In this document: positions 39,287-47,686 of the stretch, one piece after another
Numbering within the stretch: the first letter of the stretch is position 1
Layout of the letters: every line of letters starts with the position of its first letter
Assembly (NCBI RefSeq): GCF_017573465.1
Contig: NZ_JAGEPF010000056.1
Span: forward strand, 1 to 48,781
DNA length: 48,781 nucleotides
Origin: Actinomadura violacea
GTDB taxonomy: Bacteria > Actinomycetota > Actinomycetes > Streptosporangiales > Streptosporangiaceae
Reading direction: 5' to 3'
Program-made: the position numbers and the translations under genes
Notes under the pieces: model-generated
Databases searched by the model: none
Seen by the model: the letters and a program-made list of their open reading frames with translations, nothing else
Told to the model about the DNA's origin: nothing

Positions 39287-41730
39287 CCGAACTCAACGAC
39301 GTCCCACACTGGACCCACATCTTCGACCAGGCCGGACAGATCCCCGCGCTCGTCGCACACTACGGCCCGACCACCGCTGTCACCGCAGGAGCGGCCACCG
39401 TCGCCTACCGGGCGGTGTCCGCGCTGGTACGGCACTGGCAGAACCGGCGGTTCGGCCACGACGCGCGCGTGATCACGGTGTCGGTGCCGCCGCAGGTCGA
39501 CCCGGCCAGCGCGCCCGCCTGGTGGGCCCACCAGGCGGGCCTGCTCGCCCCCGCGTGGAAGCGTTGGCTCTTCGGCCAGCCGCACCTTGCGTTCGAATAC
39601 GTCGCCGACGCCTCCGGAGTCCACTTCCAGATCTGGGTGCCCGGGACGGTACCGCCCGGCATGGTCGAGGAGACGATCCGAGCCGCCTGGCCGGGCGCCA
39701 CCACCACAACCCAACCGGCCGCACCTCCCATCCCCTTGGACACGGCAACAGCCGGGGGCCGTCTCGCGCTGTCTCGAGTGGACTCACACCCGCTCAAGAC
39801 CGACCACCACACCGACCCGATCCGCTCTCTCCTCGGCGCGATGTCGGGGCTCTGTGCAGACCAGTACGCCGCCGTCCAGATCCTTGCCCGCCCGGTCACC
39901 GGCCGTCGTCTCGCCCGTGCTCACCGCGTCGCCTCGCAACTCAAGGGCGGGAACCCGGCCTCGTCACGGGGGTTCTTCTTCGACCTACTCACGCCCGGCC
40001 TCCGCACCGGCGGCCCGCAATCTGGCACCGTCCAGGCCAGTGCGCACCCCGAGCGCGCCGAGCAGGTCCGCGCGATCCTGGCCAAGGCGACGCAACCGCG
40101 CTTCGAAGTCGACATCCGGTACGCCGTGGGATCGTCCAACACCGAACACGCGAGAAAATGGCGGCGCGGACGCGCTCACGCCATCGCCTCAATCGCCGCG
40201 CTCTACGCCTCCGGCCACCAGCACCTCCGCCGCCGCAGACTCCACCACCCCGCTGCAGCCTTGGACGATCGGCAACTCGGACGCGGCTACCTGCTCGGCG
40301 CCGCGGAGTTGGCCGCGCTCGCGCACCTGCCCCTGGACGCCGACGCGCCCGCCATCACCCGCGCGGGCGCCCGACCGGTGCCACCATCACCCGACGTCCC
40401 CGCCGGTCCAGACGCCGTCAACGGCCCCGTACGGCTGCTGGGTGACGCCGACGCCGGTCACCGGCGCCCGGTCGCGGTCCCGGTCGTCGGCGGGCGCCAG
40501 CACCTGCACGTCCTGGGCCAGACCGGCGTCGGCAAATCAACCCTGCTCGCCTCCCTGGTGCTGGCCGACGCCCACGACGGCCGCGGCGCCCTGGTCATCG
40601 ACCCCAAAGGCGACCTCATCGCCGACGTCCTCGACCGGCTGCCCGCCCGCATGGCAGGCCGGACGGTCGTGTTCGACCCCTCCGACCCGGCGCCACCGCC
40701 CTCGGTCGGCATCCTGTCCGGCCCCGACCCGGCGTTCGCCGTCGACTCGGTCGTCTCCATCTTCCACCGCTGCTTCCGCTCCTCCTGGGGCCCACGCCTG
40801 GACGACCTGCTCCGCTCGGCCTGCCTGAGCCTCATGCACGCCCACGGCCCCCGCGCCACCCTCGCCCAAATCCCGCAACTGCTCACCGACACCGCCTTCC
40901 GCGCCCGCGTCGTCAGCCATCTGAAAGACGACCTGTTGCAAGGGTTCTGGGCCGGCTACGACGAGTTGTCACCCGCGGGCCGCGCGGCCGCGATCGGTCC
41001 GGTGATGAACAAGCTCCGCGCCGTCCTGCTCCGCCCGTTCGTCCACCAAGCCCTCTCGGCCACCGGTTCCACCGTCGACCTGGCCCGCCATCTCGACCAC
41101 GGCGGCCTGGTCCTGGCCCGCCTACCCAAAGGCGTCCTCGGCGAGGACGCCGCCCGCCTCCTGGGATCCCTCCTGCTCGCGCACACCTGGCAAGGGATCA
41201 CCCGCCGCGCCGATCTACCCGAGAACGAACGCCCGGACTCGGCCGCCTATATCGACGAGTGCCACAACTTTCTCAACCTGCCCGGCTCGGTCTCCGACAT
41301 CCTCGCCGAAGCCCGCGGCTACCGGCTCTCCCTCGTCCTGGCCCACCAACACCTCTCGCAGTTGCCCAAGGACCTGCGCGACGCCGTCTCCGCCGACGCC
41401 CGCAACAAGATCTACTTCGCCGCCTCACCCGAAGACGCCACCGACCTCGCTCGCCACGCCGGCCCCGTCCTGTCCGCACACGACCTCGCCCACCTCGGCG
41501 CCTACCAAGCCGCCGCACGCCTGGTCACCGCCGGCCAACCCACCGGGGCCTTCACCTTCCGCACCCGCCCACTCCGCGACCCGATCCCCGGCCGCGCCGA
41601 CCACATCCGCGCCGCATCACGCCAACGCTTCACACCACGCACCCTCGCCACCAAGCCCGCCACCGCAACGGCGGAGGCGCTCGACCCGCGCGCCCAACAC
41701 CTCAGCACCCAGGAGGACCAGCCGCAGTGA
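39283..41730 (+). CDS. VirD4/TraG-type coupling protein
   Basis: An 815-residue protein with one N-terminal membrane-like segment (about 28-48), a long N-terminal domain, and then the motor: Walker A GQTGVGKST (412-420), ALVIDPKGDLIADVLDRL, Walker B AAYIDECHNFLNLPG and LVLAHQHLSQLPKDLRDAV. Coupling proteins bring the DNA substrate to the secretion channel. Length is greater than in VirD4 because of the extra N-terminal domain. GTG start with a 4-base overlap. Confidence 0.9.
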   Translation: MTELNDVPHWTHIFDQAGQIPALVAHYGPTTAVTAGAATVAYRAVSALVRHWQNRRFGHDARVITVSVPPQVDPASAPAWWAHQAGLLAPAWKRWLFGQPHLAFEYVADASGVHFQIWVPGTVPPGMVEETIRAAWPGATTTTQPAAPPIPLDTATAGGRLALSRVDSHPLKTDHHTDPIRSLLGAMSGLCADQYAAVQILARPVTGRRLARAHRVASQLKGGNPASSRGFFFDLLTPGLRTGGPQSGTVQASAHPERAEQVRAILAKATQPRFEVDIRYAVGSSNTEHARKWRRGRAHAIASIAALYASGHQHLRRRRLHHPAAALDDRQLGRGYLLGAAELAALAHLPLDADAPAITRAGARPVPPSPDVPAGPDAVNGPVRLLGDADAGHRRPVAVPVVGGRQHLHVLGQTGVGKSTLLASLVLADAHDGRGALVIDPKGDLIADVLDRLPARMAGRTVVFDPSDPAPPPSVGILSGPDPAFAVDSVVSIFHRCFRSSWGPRLDDLLRSACLSLMHAHGPRATLAQIPQLLTDTAFRARVVSHLKDDLLQGFWAGYDELSPAGRAAAIGPVMNKLRAVLLRPFVHQALSATGSTVDLARHLDHGGLVLARLPKGVLGEDAARLLGSLLLAHTWQGITRRADLPENERPDSAAYIDECHNFLNLPGSVSDILAEARGYRLSLVLAHQHLSQLPKDLRDAVSADARNKIYFAASPEDATDLARHAGPVLSAHDLAHLGAYQAAARLVTAGQPTGAFTFRTRPLRDPIPGRADHIRAASRQRFTPRTLATKPATATAEALDPRAQHLSTQEDQPQ

Positions 41731-42650
41731 AGCAGGTCATCCGCCACCGCCGAGCACCCGCCACACCCCGACGCGCCGCACCCGACTTGTTCCTCGAGCT
41801 GCGCAGCCGCCTCACCGACCGCGACCGCGCCATCCTGAATATCGTCTGGGAACACCGCGTCCTGACCACGCACCAGATAGCGGCGATCTTCTTCACCACA
41901 CCCGGCAAGGCTCGCGACCGCCTCCTGCAACTGTTCCGTCTTAAGGCCCTCGAACGCTTCCAACCCTGGGTTCCCGTCGGAGCCGCGCCCTACCACTGGG
42001 TCCTCGGCCCGCTCGGCGCGCAGTGCCTTGCCGCGCACCGCGACACCACCCTGGCCGAACTCGGCTACCGCCGCGCCACCGCCCTGCAGATCAGCCACTC
42101 CCGCCACCTGGCCCACCAGGTCGGCGTCAACGAGTTCTTCACCCAACTCCACACCCACGCCCGCCGCGCTTCCGGCGCCCACCTCGACACGTGGTGGCCC
42201 GAGCGCCGCTGCACCCAACTGTGGGGCGACCTCGTCCGCCCTGACGCCTACGGCCGATGGACCGAGACCGGCCCCCCACACCAGGAGCCGACGGCGGTCG
42301 ACTTCTTCCTCGAACACGACACCGGCAGCGTCACCCTCGCCAAGGTCGCCGCCAAGATCAACGGCTACGACGCCCTCGCCGAGGCAACCGGCATCACCAC
42401 ACCCGTCCTGTTCTGGCTCCCCAGCGCCCGCCGCGAAACCAATCTCCGCGCCCTGCTGGGAACACCACCGGTCCCCGTCGCCACCGCCGTCCACACACCC
42501 GCCAACGACCCCGACAGCAGCCCCGCCGGGCCCGTGTGGCTTCCGGCCGGACAGGACGGCCCCCGCCGCCGCCTGGCCGAACTGGCGACCACACCAGCGC
42601 CCGCATCCGAGGCCCGTACCGACAGCACGGAGGACGCCGGTTGCCGATAG
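41727..42650 (+). CDS. Replication-relaxation family protein
   Basis: A 307-residue protein with an N-terminal winged helix at about 30-95 (LTDRDRAILNIVWEHRVLTT, ARDRLLQLFRLKALERF) and a C-terminal alpha/beta part (FFLEHDTGSVTLAKVAAKI). This matches the actinobacterial and firmicute replication-relaxation family, often linked to plasmids and ICEs and thought to act in replication or transfer initiation. No classic relaxase is recognised in the operon, so this gene is a candidate for DNA processing. GTG start overlapping the coupling gene; AGGAGG 10 bases upstream. Confidence 0.75.
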   Translation: MKQVIRHRRAPATPRRAAPDLFLELRSRLTDRDRAILNIVWEHRVLTTHQIAAIFFTTPGKARDRLLQLFRLKALERFQPWVPVGAAPYHWVLGPLGAQCLAAHRDTTLAELGYRRATALQISHSRHLAHQVGVNEFFTQLHTHARRASGAHLDTWWPERRCTQLWGDLVRPDAYGRWTETGPPHQEPTAVDFFLEHDTGSVTLAKVAAKINGYDALAEATGITTPVLFWLPSARRETNLRALLGTPPVPVATAVHTPANDPDSSPAGPVWLPAGQDGPRRRLAELATTPAPASEARTDSTEDAGCR

Positions 42651-43618
42651 TCGCGCTCCTGGTCGCCCTCGTCGTCCTGGTGGCCGTCCTCATCGGTGCC
42701 GTCACGGGCTCGACGCCCCAACCCGATGCCTGCGAGTCACAGGTCGACGGCCCGCCGGTCGCCGGAATCCCCGCCACCTACCTCGCCCTCTACCGCAAAG
42801 CCGCAGCCGACTACCGCATCCCCTGGGAGATCCTCGCCGCCATCGGATCCATCGAGTCCGACCACGGCCGCTCCCACGGGGCCGGCATCCACTCCGGCGA
42901 GAACAGCGCGGGCGCCGCAGGCCCCATGCAGTTCCTATCCGGCACCTGGAAAACGTACGGCGTCGACGGCAACCACGACGGCAAGAAGAACCGCTACGAC
43001 CCCGCAGACGCCATCCCCGCCGCCGCCAGCTACCTCCGCCACAACGGCGCACCACCCAAGATGCGCGCCGCCCTGTTCGCCTACAACCACAGCAACACCT
43101 ACGTCCACAACGTCCTCAACCGCGCCCAGGCCTACAAGATCGGTTCCACCACCAGCGCATCACCCGCGCCGACCCCGGCCGCCGAGTGCGCCGAGGCCGC
43201 CGCGATCACCGCACCGAACGCCACCATCGCGAAGATCATCGCCTTCGCCATGGCGCAACGCGGCAAGCCCTACGTCTTCGGCGCCGCCGGCCCCAACGCC
43301 TGGGACTGCTCCAGCCTCGTCCAAGCCGCCTACGCCGCAGCCGGCCTCACCATCCCACGCACCACCTTCGCCCAATGGCCCTACGGCGTCCACGTCCCCA
43401 ACGACCACGCCCAACCCGGCGACCTCGTCTTCTTCAACTCCGGCCCCGGCACCTCCACCACCACACCAGGCCACGTCGGCCTCGTCATCGGACACGGCCA
43501 AATGATCGCCGCCCGCTGCTCCACCTGCCACCCAGCCATCGGCGTCGAGACCTACCACCGCCCCGACTGGATCGGCACCACCCGCCCCCTCCTCCGCCTG
43601 GCAAGCACTTCCAATTGA
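42641..43618 (+). CDS. Muramidase/NlpC-P60 cell-wall hydrolase of the transfer system
   Basis: A 325-residue protein: an N-terminal membrane anchor (3-22), a lytic transglycosylase/lysozyme-like domain at about 44-165 with catalytic Glu72 (GSIESDHGRS) and GPMQFLSGTWKTYGVDGN, and a C-terminal NlpC/P60 peptidase at about 195-320 with Cys223 (WDCSSLVQAAY) and His278 (PGHVGLVIG). VirB1-like double hydrolases of this type open peptidoglycan for the channel. The TTG start has GGAGG 7 bases upstream and overlaps the previous gene by 10 bases. Confidence 0.9.
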   Translation: MPIVALLVALVVLVAVLIGAVTGSTPQPDACESQVDGPPVAGIPATYLALYRKAAADYRIPWEILAAIGSIESDHGRSHGAGIHSGENSAGAAGPMQFLSGTWKTYGVDGNHDGKKNRYDPADAIPAAASYLRHNGAPPKMRAALFAYNHSNTYVHNVLNRAQAYKIGSTTSASPAPTPAAECAEAAAITAPNATIAKIIAFAMAQRGKPYVFGAAGPNAWDCSSLVQAAYAAAGLTIPRTTFAQWPYGVHVPNDHAQPGDLVFFNSGPGTSTTTPGHVGLVIGHGQMIAARCSTCHPAIGVETYHRPDWIGTTRPLLRLASTSN

Positions 43619-43937
43619 GATCAGCCCTCCCTGGGGATGGCCACCAACCTTGAAATACCCACGTGATCAAGTACGCGGCTCGAGAGAGCCCGAGTCCGGG
43701 CGAGGCAGCCGCCACCTTTCCACCCGGCCTTCTCATGAGCAGGGCCGTCGCCCTGACGATCTCGCCGCCGCGCCGAGAAGGTTCGCCCACCGGGAACACA
43801 GCGGCGAGCACACGACGACCTTGCCCTTGACGCACGAGGTGGCGGTCAATGACGCCCCGGTTCCGCCCGGGACCGGACCACCGGCACACGGGGGGCACCC
43901 CGCCCCCGCACCGCCCAGCCGAAAGGAACACCAACCC
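43619..43937. other. Intergenic stretch before the last transfer gene
   Basis: About 319 bases with a frame open in line with the next gene but no start with a ribosome binding site and no convincing protein. It may hold a separate promoter for the gene at 43938. Confidence 0.35.
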
Positions 43938-44435
43938 ATGGCGCACACCGACCGCCCTCACAACACCCAGAAGAAGACACCAACCGCGCCCGACAACCTC
44001 GCCCGAGAAGTCGCACGGCTGGTCGAACCGCTGGCCCAGGCCAGCCTGATCAACCCGGACGACGCCGAGGTCACCCTCGACCTGCACCTCGGACAGATCG
44101 GCATCCTGCCCTTCCGAGCCGGCCTGACGCCCGACTACCGGGCCTGGTCCGGAAGCCTCACCTGGGCCGCACTCATCCTCTATCCCCACACCCCACACCC
44201 CGTGCCATTCCCCATCGCCGAGGAACGCCTCGCCCGCGACGCCGCCAACGCCAAGGCGTACGCCTTCCACGCGTCACTCTTCACCACCCAGGCGTGGCGC
44301 GAAGGCGGCACGTTCCAGCTCGTCGACTACATCGGCCCAAACGACCTGGGCGTCTTCTGGATCAACCTCGCCGACGCGTCCGCACGCGAAGACCTTGAGC
44401 CCCACCGCATCCCTCTCACCGACACGGCCAGCTGA
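43938..44435 (+). CDS. Small soluble protein at the end of the transfer operon
   Basis: A 165-residue protein beginning MAHTDRPHNTQKK, with AREVARLVEPLAQASLINP and a mixed alpha/beta core (TLDLHLGQIGILPFRAGL, QLVDYIGPNDLGVFWINLAD). No family recognised. The ATG at 43938 has AAAGGA about 11 bases upstream. It is followed by a hairpin and then by the second GC-rich array, converging on the second ParB-like gene, just as the repeat protein does at the left copy. Confidence 0.6.
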   Translation: MAHTDRPHNTQKKTPTAPDNLAREVARLVEPLAQASLINPDDAEVTLDLHLGQIGILPFRAGLTPDYRAWSGSLTWAALILYPHTPHPVPFPIAEERLARDAANAKAYAFHASLFTTQAWREGGTFQLVDYIGPNDLGVFWINLADASAREDLEPHRIPLTDTAS

Positions 44436-44459
44436 ACAAGAAGAGAACAAACCCGGACA

Positions 44460-44491
44460 CGGGGCGGGAAACCACCAGGTTCCCCGCCCCG
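44460..44491 (+). terminator. Terminator of the transfer-side operon
   Basis: The arms CGGGGCGGG and CCCGCCCCG pair, extended inward through AACC/GGTT around a small loop, 24 bases after the stop of the gene at 43938-44435. Confidence 0.7.
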
Positions 44492-44509
44492 TTACCCGTT
44501 GCTCTTCGG

Positions 44510-44653
44510 CCCGCACCGCGCACGGGGCCCGCACCGCGCACGGGGCCCGCACCGCGCACGGGGCCCGCACCGCGCACGGGGCCCGCACCGCGCACGGGGC
44601 CCGCACCGCGCACGGGGCCCGCACCGCGCACGGGGCCCGCACCGCGCACGGGG
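44510..44653. repeat. GC-rich tandem array, 18-bp unit, eight copies
   Basis: Eight perfect copies of CCCGCACCGCGCACGGGG in direct orientation, directly before the hairpin at 44650. The unit shares GCACCG and GCGCACGGGGCC with the 26-bp unit at 865-1021, so the two arrays have a common origin but differ in unit length and copy number. Confidence 0.97.
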
Positions 44654-44681
44654 CCGGGTGGCGTTCCGCCTACCCGGCCCC
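44650..44681. terminator. Hairpin between convergent genes, copy 2
   Basis: The arms GGGGCCGGGT and ACCCGGCCCC enclose the same GGCG-TTC-CGCC-T inner part as the hairpin at 1016-1049. Confidence 0.75.
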
Positions 44682-44718
44682 TTAGCGCACGTGACGCGCT
44701 GTGCGCTGTCCTGTCGGT

Positions 44719-45108
44719 TTACCAGCGGCGTTTGATGCCGCCGCCCATGAGGCGGCACGCGCGCTCGTCGTCGGCGCTCAGGATGATGAGCGGCAGTTCG
44801 GTGACGCCGGTCTGTTGGGCCTTGTGGATCCGGTGCCATCCGTCGATCACGATCGGCGTCCCCACATCGGGCAGCGGGACGGCCAGCAGCGGACGGGACA
44901 GATCCACCGTTCGCGCGTAGTCGGGATCGATGCGGATGAGCGGGCCGAGCGCGCCGATCTGAGACACGTTCGCGTGCGTGACCGGGCAGCGCGCGGCCGC
45001 CCTTGCGGCGCGCGCGACGTCCCATGCCCATCCGAGTAGGACGAACACCTGGTCGTAGGGGTCGTGTTCTGTGTCGTGCGAGGTCGTGCCGGTCGCGTCA
45101 CCGGACAT
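44719..45108 (-). CDS. ParB/sulfiredoxin-fold protein, copy 2
   Basis: 129 residues, same length as the copy at 1086-1475 with no gaps. The ParB/Srx box VIDGWHRIHKA, the strand before it and the C-terminal ERACRLMGGGI are identical, while the first 15 residues and the tip before the box (PLPDVGT versus PIPHPDR) differ. Conservation of the box with change elsewhere suggests both copies are under selection. Same AAGGAG ribosome binding site and same neighbours. Function as for copy 1: a single ParB-like domain without its own HTH. Confidence 0.7.
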   Translation of the reverse strand: MSGDATGTTSHDTEHDPYDQVFVLLGWAWDVARAARAAARCPVTHANVSQIGALGPLIRIDPDYARTVDLSRPLLAVPLPDVGTPIVIDGWHRIHKAQQTGVTELPLIILSADDERACRLMGGGIKRRW

Positions 45109-45174
45109 GTAGCGTCTCCTTCGTCATGACTGCCTGATCGCGTTGGGTGGGGTCGTGAGACCCCGTGTCATGAC

Positions 45175-45205
45175 GGGGCGGACGGGGCCGCTACCCGTCC
45201 GCCCC
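45175..45205 (-). terminator. Terminator of the winged-helix gene, copy 2
   Basis: The inverted repeat GGGGCGGACGGG / CCCGTCCGCCCC, identical in its arms to 1542-1571. Confidence 0.8.
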
Positions 45206-45214
45206 GCCCCTGCG

Positions 45215-46225
45215 TCACGCGTCCGCGCGCGCCGTGTCGCCGGTGTCCGTGCCGGTGGCGGCCGTGGTGACCGCCTGGAAGCGGCGCGGGCGCTCACACG
45301 TCAGGACCGCCTCGCCGCGCGCGACGAGGGTGTCGAGGGCATTGGCCACGGCGCCGGACGACCGGTCGAGCACCTTCGCGACCTCGCCGGGCGTGAATTC
45401 CAGCTCGGGGAACGCGTTCAGGTGCCGGGCGACCAGGGGCCGCAGCGGCGTCGGCGCGCCCCGGTCAACGGTCGCGCGCGGCGTCCGCGTTCCCGTGCCC
45501 GTGCGGCCGGTGGTGCGGGTGGTCCGGCGGACGCTACCGGCGTAGCGCGCGATGTCCTCCATGCCGCGCGTGACCTGCTCGTCGTCGTCCGCCGCGATCG
45601 CGGCCAGGGTGGTGGCGACCGTGCTCAGCAGGTCGGTGAGGATCACGCGGGCGGTTTCGCGCTGCTCGGCCTTGCGCAGTTCGGCGTCGACCCGCGCGCG
45701 CCGTTCGGCCTCCTCTTCCTGAGCCTTGCGCAGGGACTCGGCCGCCGCCGCCCGCCGGTCTGCCTCCTCCGCCAAGACCTGCATCGCCGTCGCCAGGGTG
45801 TCCGGTGAGATGACACCCGCCCGCGTGCCGGTGTCCGTGCCGGTGGCGGCGTCCGGCGCCGTCGGCGCGTCGGTGGCCGTGTCGTCCGTCGGAGCGGCCG
45901 GAGTGACGTCATCGGCCCCGGTGTCGGCCGTGGGCGCCGTGACGGCGACCGGGGCCCACACGTCCGGCGTGCGGCCCCGCCCGGTGCCCGCACCGGGCGC
46001 CCGGACGGCGCGCCCGGCCTCCTCGAGCGCCGTCAGCGCTTTGGTCACGGTCGCGCGGCTGGTGCCGGACGCCTCGGCCAGCGCCGACACCGTCACACCG
46101 TCCGGCGCGGCGTTCAGCGCGTCCCACACGGCCCCGGCCGCCCCGGCCGGGCGCCCGTCCGCCGTGCCGTCCGCCGTCGCGGTGGTGGCCGTGTCAGCGG
46201 TCGCGGTGGTGTTGGTGTTCGCCAT
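45215..46225 (-). CDS. Winged-helix/coiled-coil/winged-helix DNA-binding protein, copy 2
   Basis: A 336-residue paralogue of the protein at 1583-2623 with the same order: Thr/Ala-rich N-terminus, winged helix (SGTSRATVTKALTALEEA), variable Thr/Ala/Asp linker, coiled coil (AEEADRRAAAAESLRKAQEE) and C-terminal winged helix (FTPGEVAKVLDRSSGAVANA). Most differences and the length change are in the linker. The ATG at 46225 has GGGAGG 8 bases upstream. The two copies could form mixed dimers through their nearly identical coiled coils. Confidence 0.75.
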   Translation of the reverse strand: MANTNTTATADTATTATADGTADGRPAGAAGAVWDALNAAPDGVTVSALAEASGTSRATVTKALTALEEAGRAVRAPGAGTGRGRTPDVWAPVAVTAPTADTGADDVTPAAPTDDTATDAPTAPDAATGTDTGTRAGVISPDTLATAMQVLAEEADRRAAAAESLRKAQEEEAERRARVDAELRKAEQRETARVILTDLLSTVATTLAAIAADDDEQVTRGMEDIARYAGSVRRTTRTTGRTGTGTRTPRATVDRGAPTPLRPLVARHLNAFPELEFTPGEVAKVLDRSSGAVANALDTLVARGEAVLTCERPRRFQAVTTAATGTDTGDTARADA

Positions 46226-46284
46226 TGTTTCTGCCTCCCGAATGGCGGCCGGTGCGGCGGGAATTTCCCGCCCGGCGCCGTCCG

Positions 46285-46402
46285 CCATGACGACCATTTC
46301 TCGACGTCACGGCGAATGCAACACGGAGCGCCGACAAATTGTGTCGCCCGAACGGCTGGAGAGGCTTACCTCAGTAAACCAAAATTTAATGACCGGGCCG
46401 GC
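46285..46402 (-). promoter_or_regulatory. Conserved non-coding block upstream of winged-helix gene, copy 2
   Basis: Nearly identical to 2683-2802, including the GAGG-CTTA-CCTC inverted repeat and the AGTAAACMAMAWTTTAATGA stretch. Similarity stops abruptly at GGGCCGGC, about position 46402. Confidence 0.5.
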
Positions 46403-46814
46403 GTCTGAGGGAACGCTACGGGAGGTCGGCGCGAACCTTCATGAGCCATGCCATCGAACTCGCGCGTTCCGGCCTTGCTTTGAGATGCAGGGAAGGCGCG
46501 GCCCCGCGCGGCACATCTTCTTCATCGCATCAGCCGGAAACCAGCACGGCCCGGCACTTATGCCGCTTTGGCATGTGACGCGATTTGAATATTTAGAACC
46601 TTTCGGAGGCAAGCACGATTACTTTCCCCGCGAGCGGCCACACTCCTTACCTCTTCCTCTGAAGGAGGAATCCGGGTGCGTCGCCACCCCGCCCGAAGAC
46701 GGGCTGACCTGCGTCAACACCATCCGGAGGCGGGGGTGCCCATAGACGACCCCCCGGTTACTCCCCCGATCGCGCCCCCGGCCGCCCCGGCTACAACAGC
46801 TCCCAGACGCGGCA
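46403..46814. other. Intergenic stretch without a convincing gene, copy 2
   Basis: AT-richer than its surroundings up to about 46640. A plus-strand GTG at 46676 with AAGGAGG upstream opens a Pro/Arg-rich frame, but it runs through both ATPase terminators and is not kept in copy 1. I see no reliable gene. Confidence 0.4.
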
Positions 46815-46853
46815 AGGCCCCGCCCGCACCTGGTGAAGCTGCGGACGGGGCCT
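46815..46853 (-). terminator. Second hairpin downstream of the ATPase gene, copy 2
   Basis: The arms AGGCCCCGCCCGCA and TGCGGACGGGGCCT pair with one mismatch. Counterpart of 3209-3245. Confidence 0.65.
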
Positions 46854-46876
46854 GCGCCTGCCCCTACCCTGAGGTT

Positions 46877-46907
46877 GGGACCAGCCTGCTACGGACAGGC
46901 TGGTCCC
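46877..46907 (-). terminator. First hairpin downstream of the ATPase gene, copy 2
   Basis: A perfect 12-bp inverted repeat GGGACCAGCCTG / CAGGCTGGTCCC with a 7-base loop, 4 bases from the ATPase stop. Confidence 0.8.
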
Positions 46908-46910
46908 GCC

Positions 46911-47390
46911 CTACGCGACCGACGTGGCCAGCGGCGGGTCCTCGTACGGCTTGTCGATGCAGATCAGGTCCGCCCAGACGGTGTGCCCCTCGATCGGGCT
47001 TCCGTGAACACCGAGCATCGCGGCCATCTGGGAAACCGCCCGCAGGCCCCGCCCGCCCTCACTCTCGACCGGCCCGTTGAGCGGGTCGTGCCTCACCGTC
47101 GGGTAGCCGCCACCGCCGAGGTCGCTGACACCGACGTACGCGAGTCCGCCAAGCACCAGCTCGACGGTGAACCGGCCACCGTGCTGGCCCGAGCGGGTGT
47201 GCCGCACCGAGTTGGTGGCCAGCTCGGTCACCACGAAGCCCACCTCCGCGGCGATCGAGGTCTCGGCGAACAGGAACATGGCGAACTGCCGCGCCAGCGG
47301 GATCTGGTCGGCCCGTCCCGGAAAGACACGCCGCCACGACATGGAAGCACCCATCACCGAGGCCGCAGGTTCGAGATTGAATCTCGCCAT
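46911..47390 (-). CDS. RsbW-like HATPase domain protein, copy 2
   Basis: A 159-residue close paralogue of 3306-3794, identical over most of its length, including the N box (ELATNSVRH), G1 (DLGGGG) and G2 (EGGRGL). Differences cluster at the last residues. AGGAGG lies 9 bases before the ATG at 47390, in the same context as copy 1. Homology continues upstream to about 47497 and then stops, which marks the outer edge of the duplicated module. Role as for copy 1: ATP-binding regulator of an unknown partner. Confidence 0.85.
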   Translation of the reverse strand: MARFNLEPAASVMGASMSWRRVFPGRADQIPLARQFAMFLFAETSIAAEVGFVVTELATNSVRHTRSGQHGGRFTVELVLGGLAYVGVSDLGGGGYPTVRHDPLNGPVESEGGRGLRAVSQMAAMLGVHGSPIEGHTVWADLICIDKPYEDPPLATSVA

Positions 47391-47686
47391 TCCTTGAATC
47401 CTCCTGACCGGCCGCCCCGTCGCCGCATTCCCATTAGCGGCGAATCAGCGTGGCGAACCGGCCACCATCGAGGAACACCTCGCACCACATTGTCAAGCCC
47501 CGAAACTAGCACACCAGATGCAGACGCGCTTCCAGGCGACGTATGCACTTTCTCGAATCGGGCTTTGTTGAATCGACATAGGCCACGAGCTCAGGAGGCG
47601 GAGATACCCACTTACAACGCTTCTTCCATACTGTGACGGCATTCTCTCCACTGACCGTCAGGCGCACCAGGTCTCCCCGGGAACTG
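47391..47686. other. Intergenic stretch at the outer edge of copy 2
   Basis: The first 105 bases match 3795-3907 and then similarity ends at TGTCAAGCCC. The rest carries nothing I can identify. Confidence 0.4.

Noticed and set aside
44274..44642. Minus-strand frame encoding repeated RAPCAV units over the 18-bp array
   Set aside because: Any frame through an 18-bp perfect repeat stays open; it also runs antisense into the gene at 43938-44435.
44510..44653. CRISPR array
   Set aside because: Perfect tandem 18-mers without spacers.
46676..47080. Pro/Arg-rich small protein with a good ribosome binding site
   Set aside because: It passes through both conserved terminators and the ATPase gene end, and copy 1 lacks an equivalent start.
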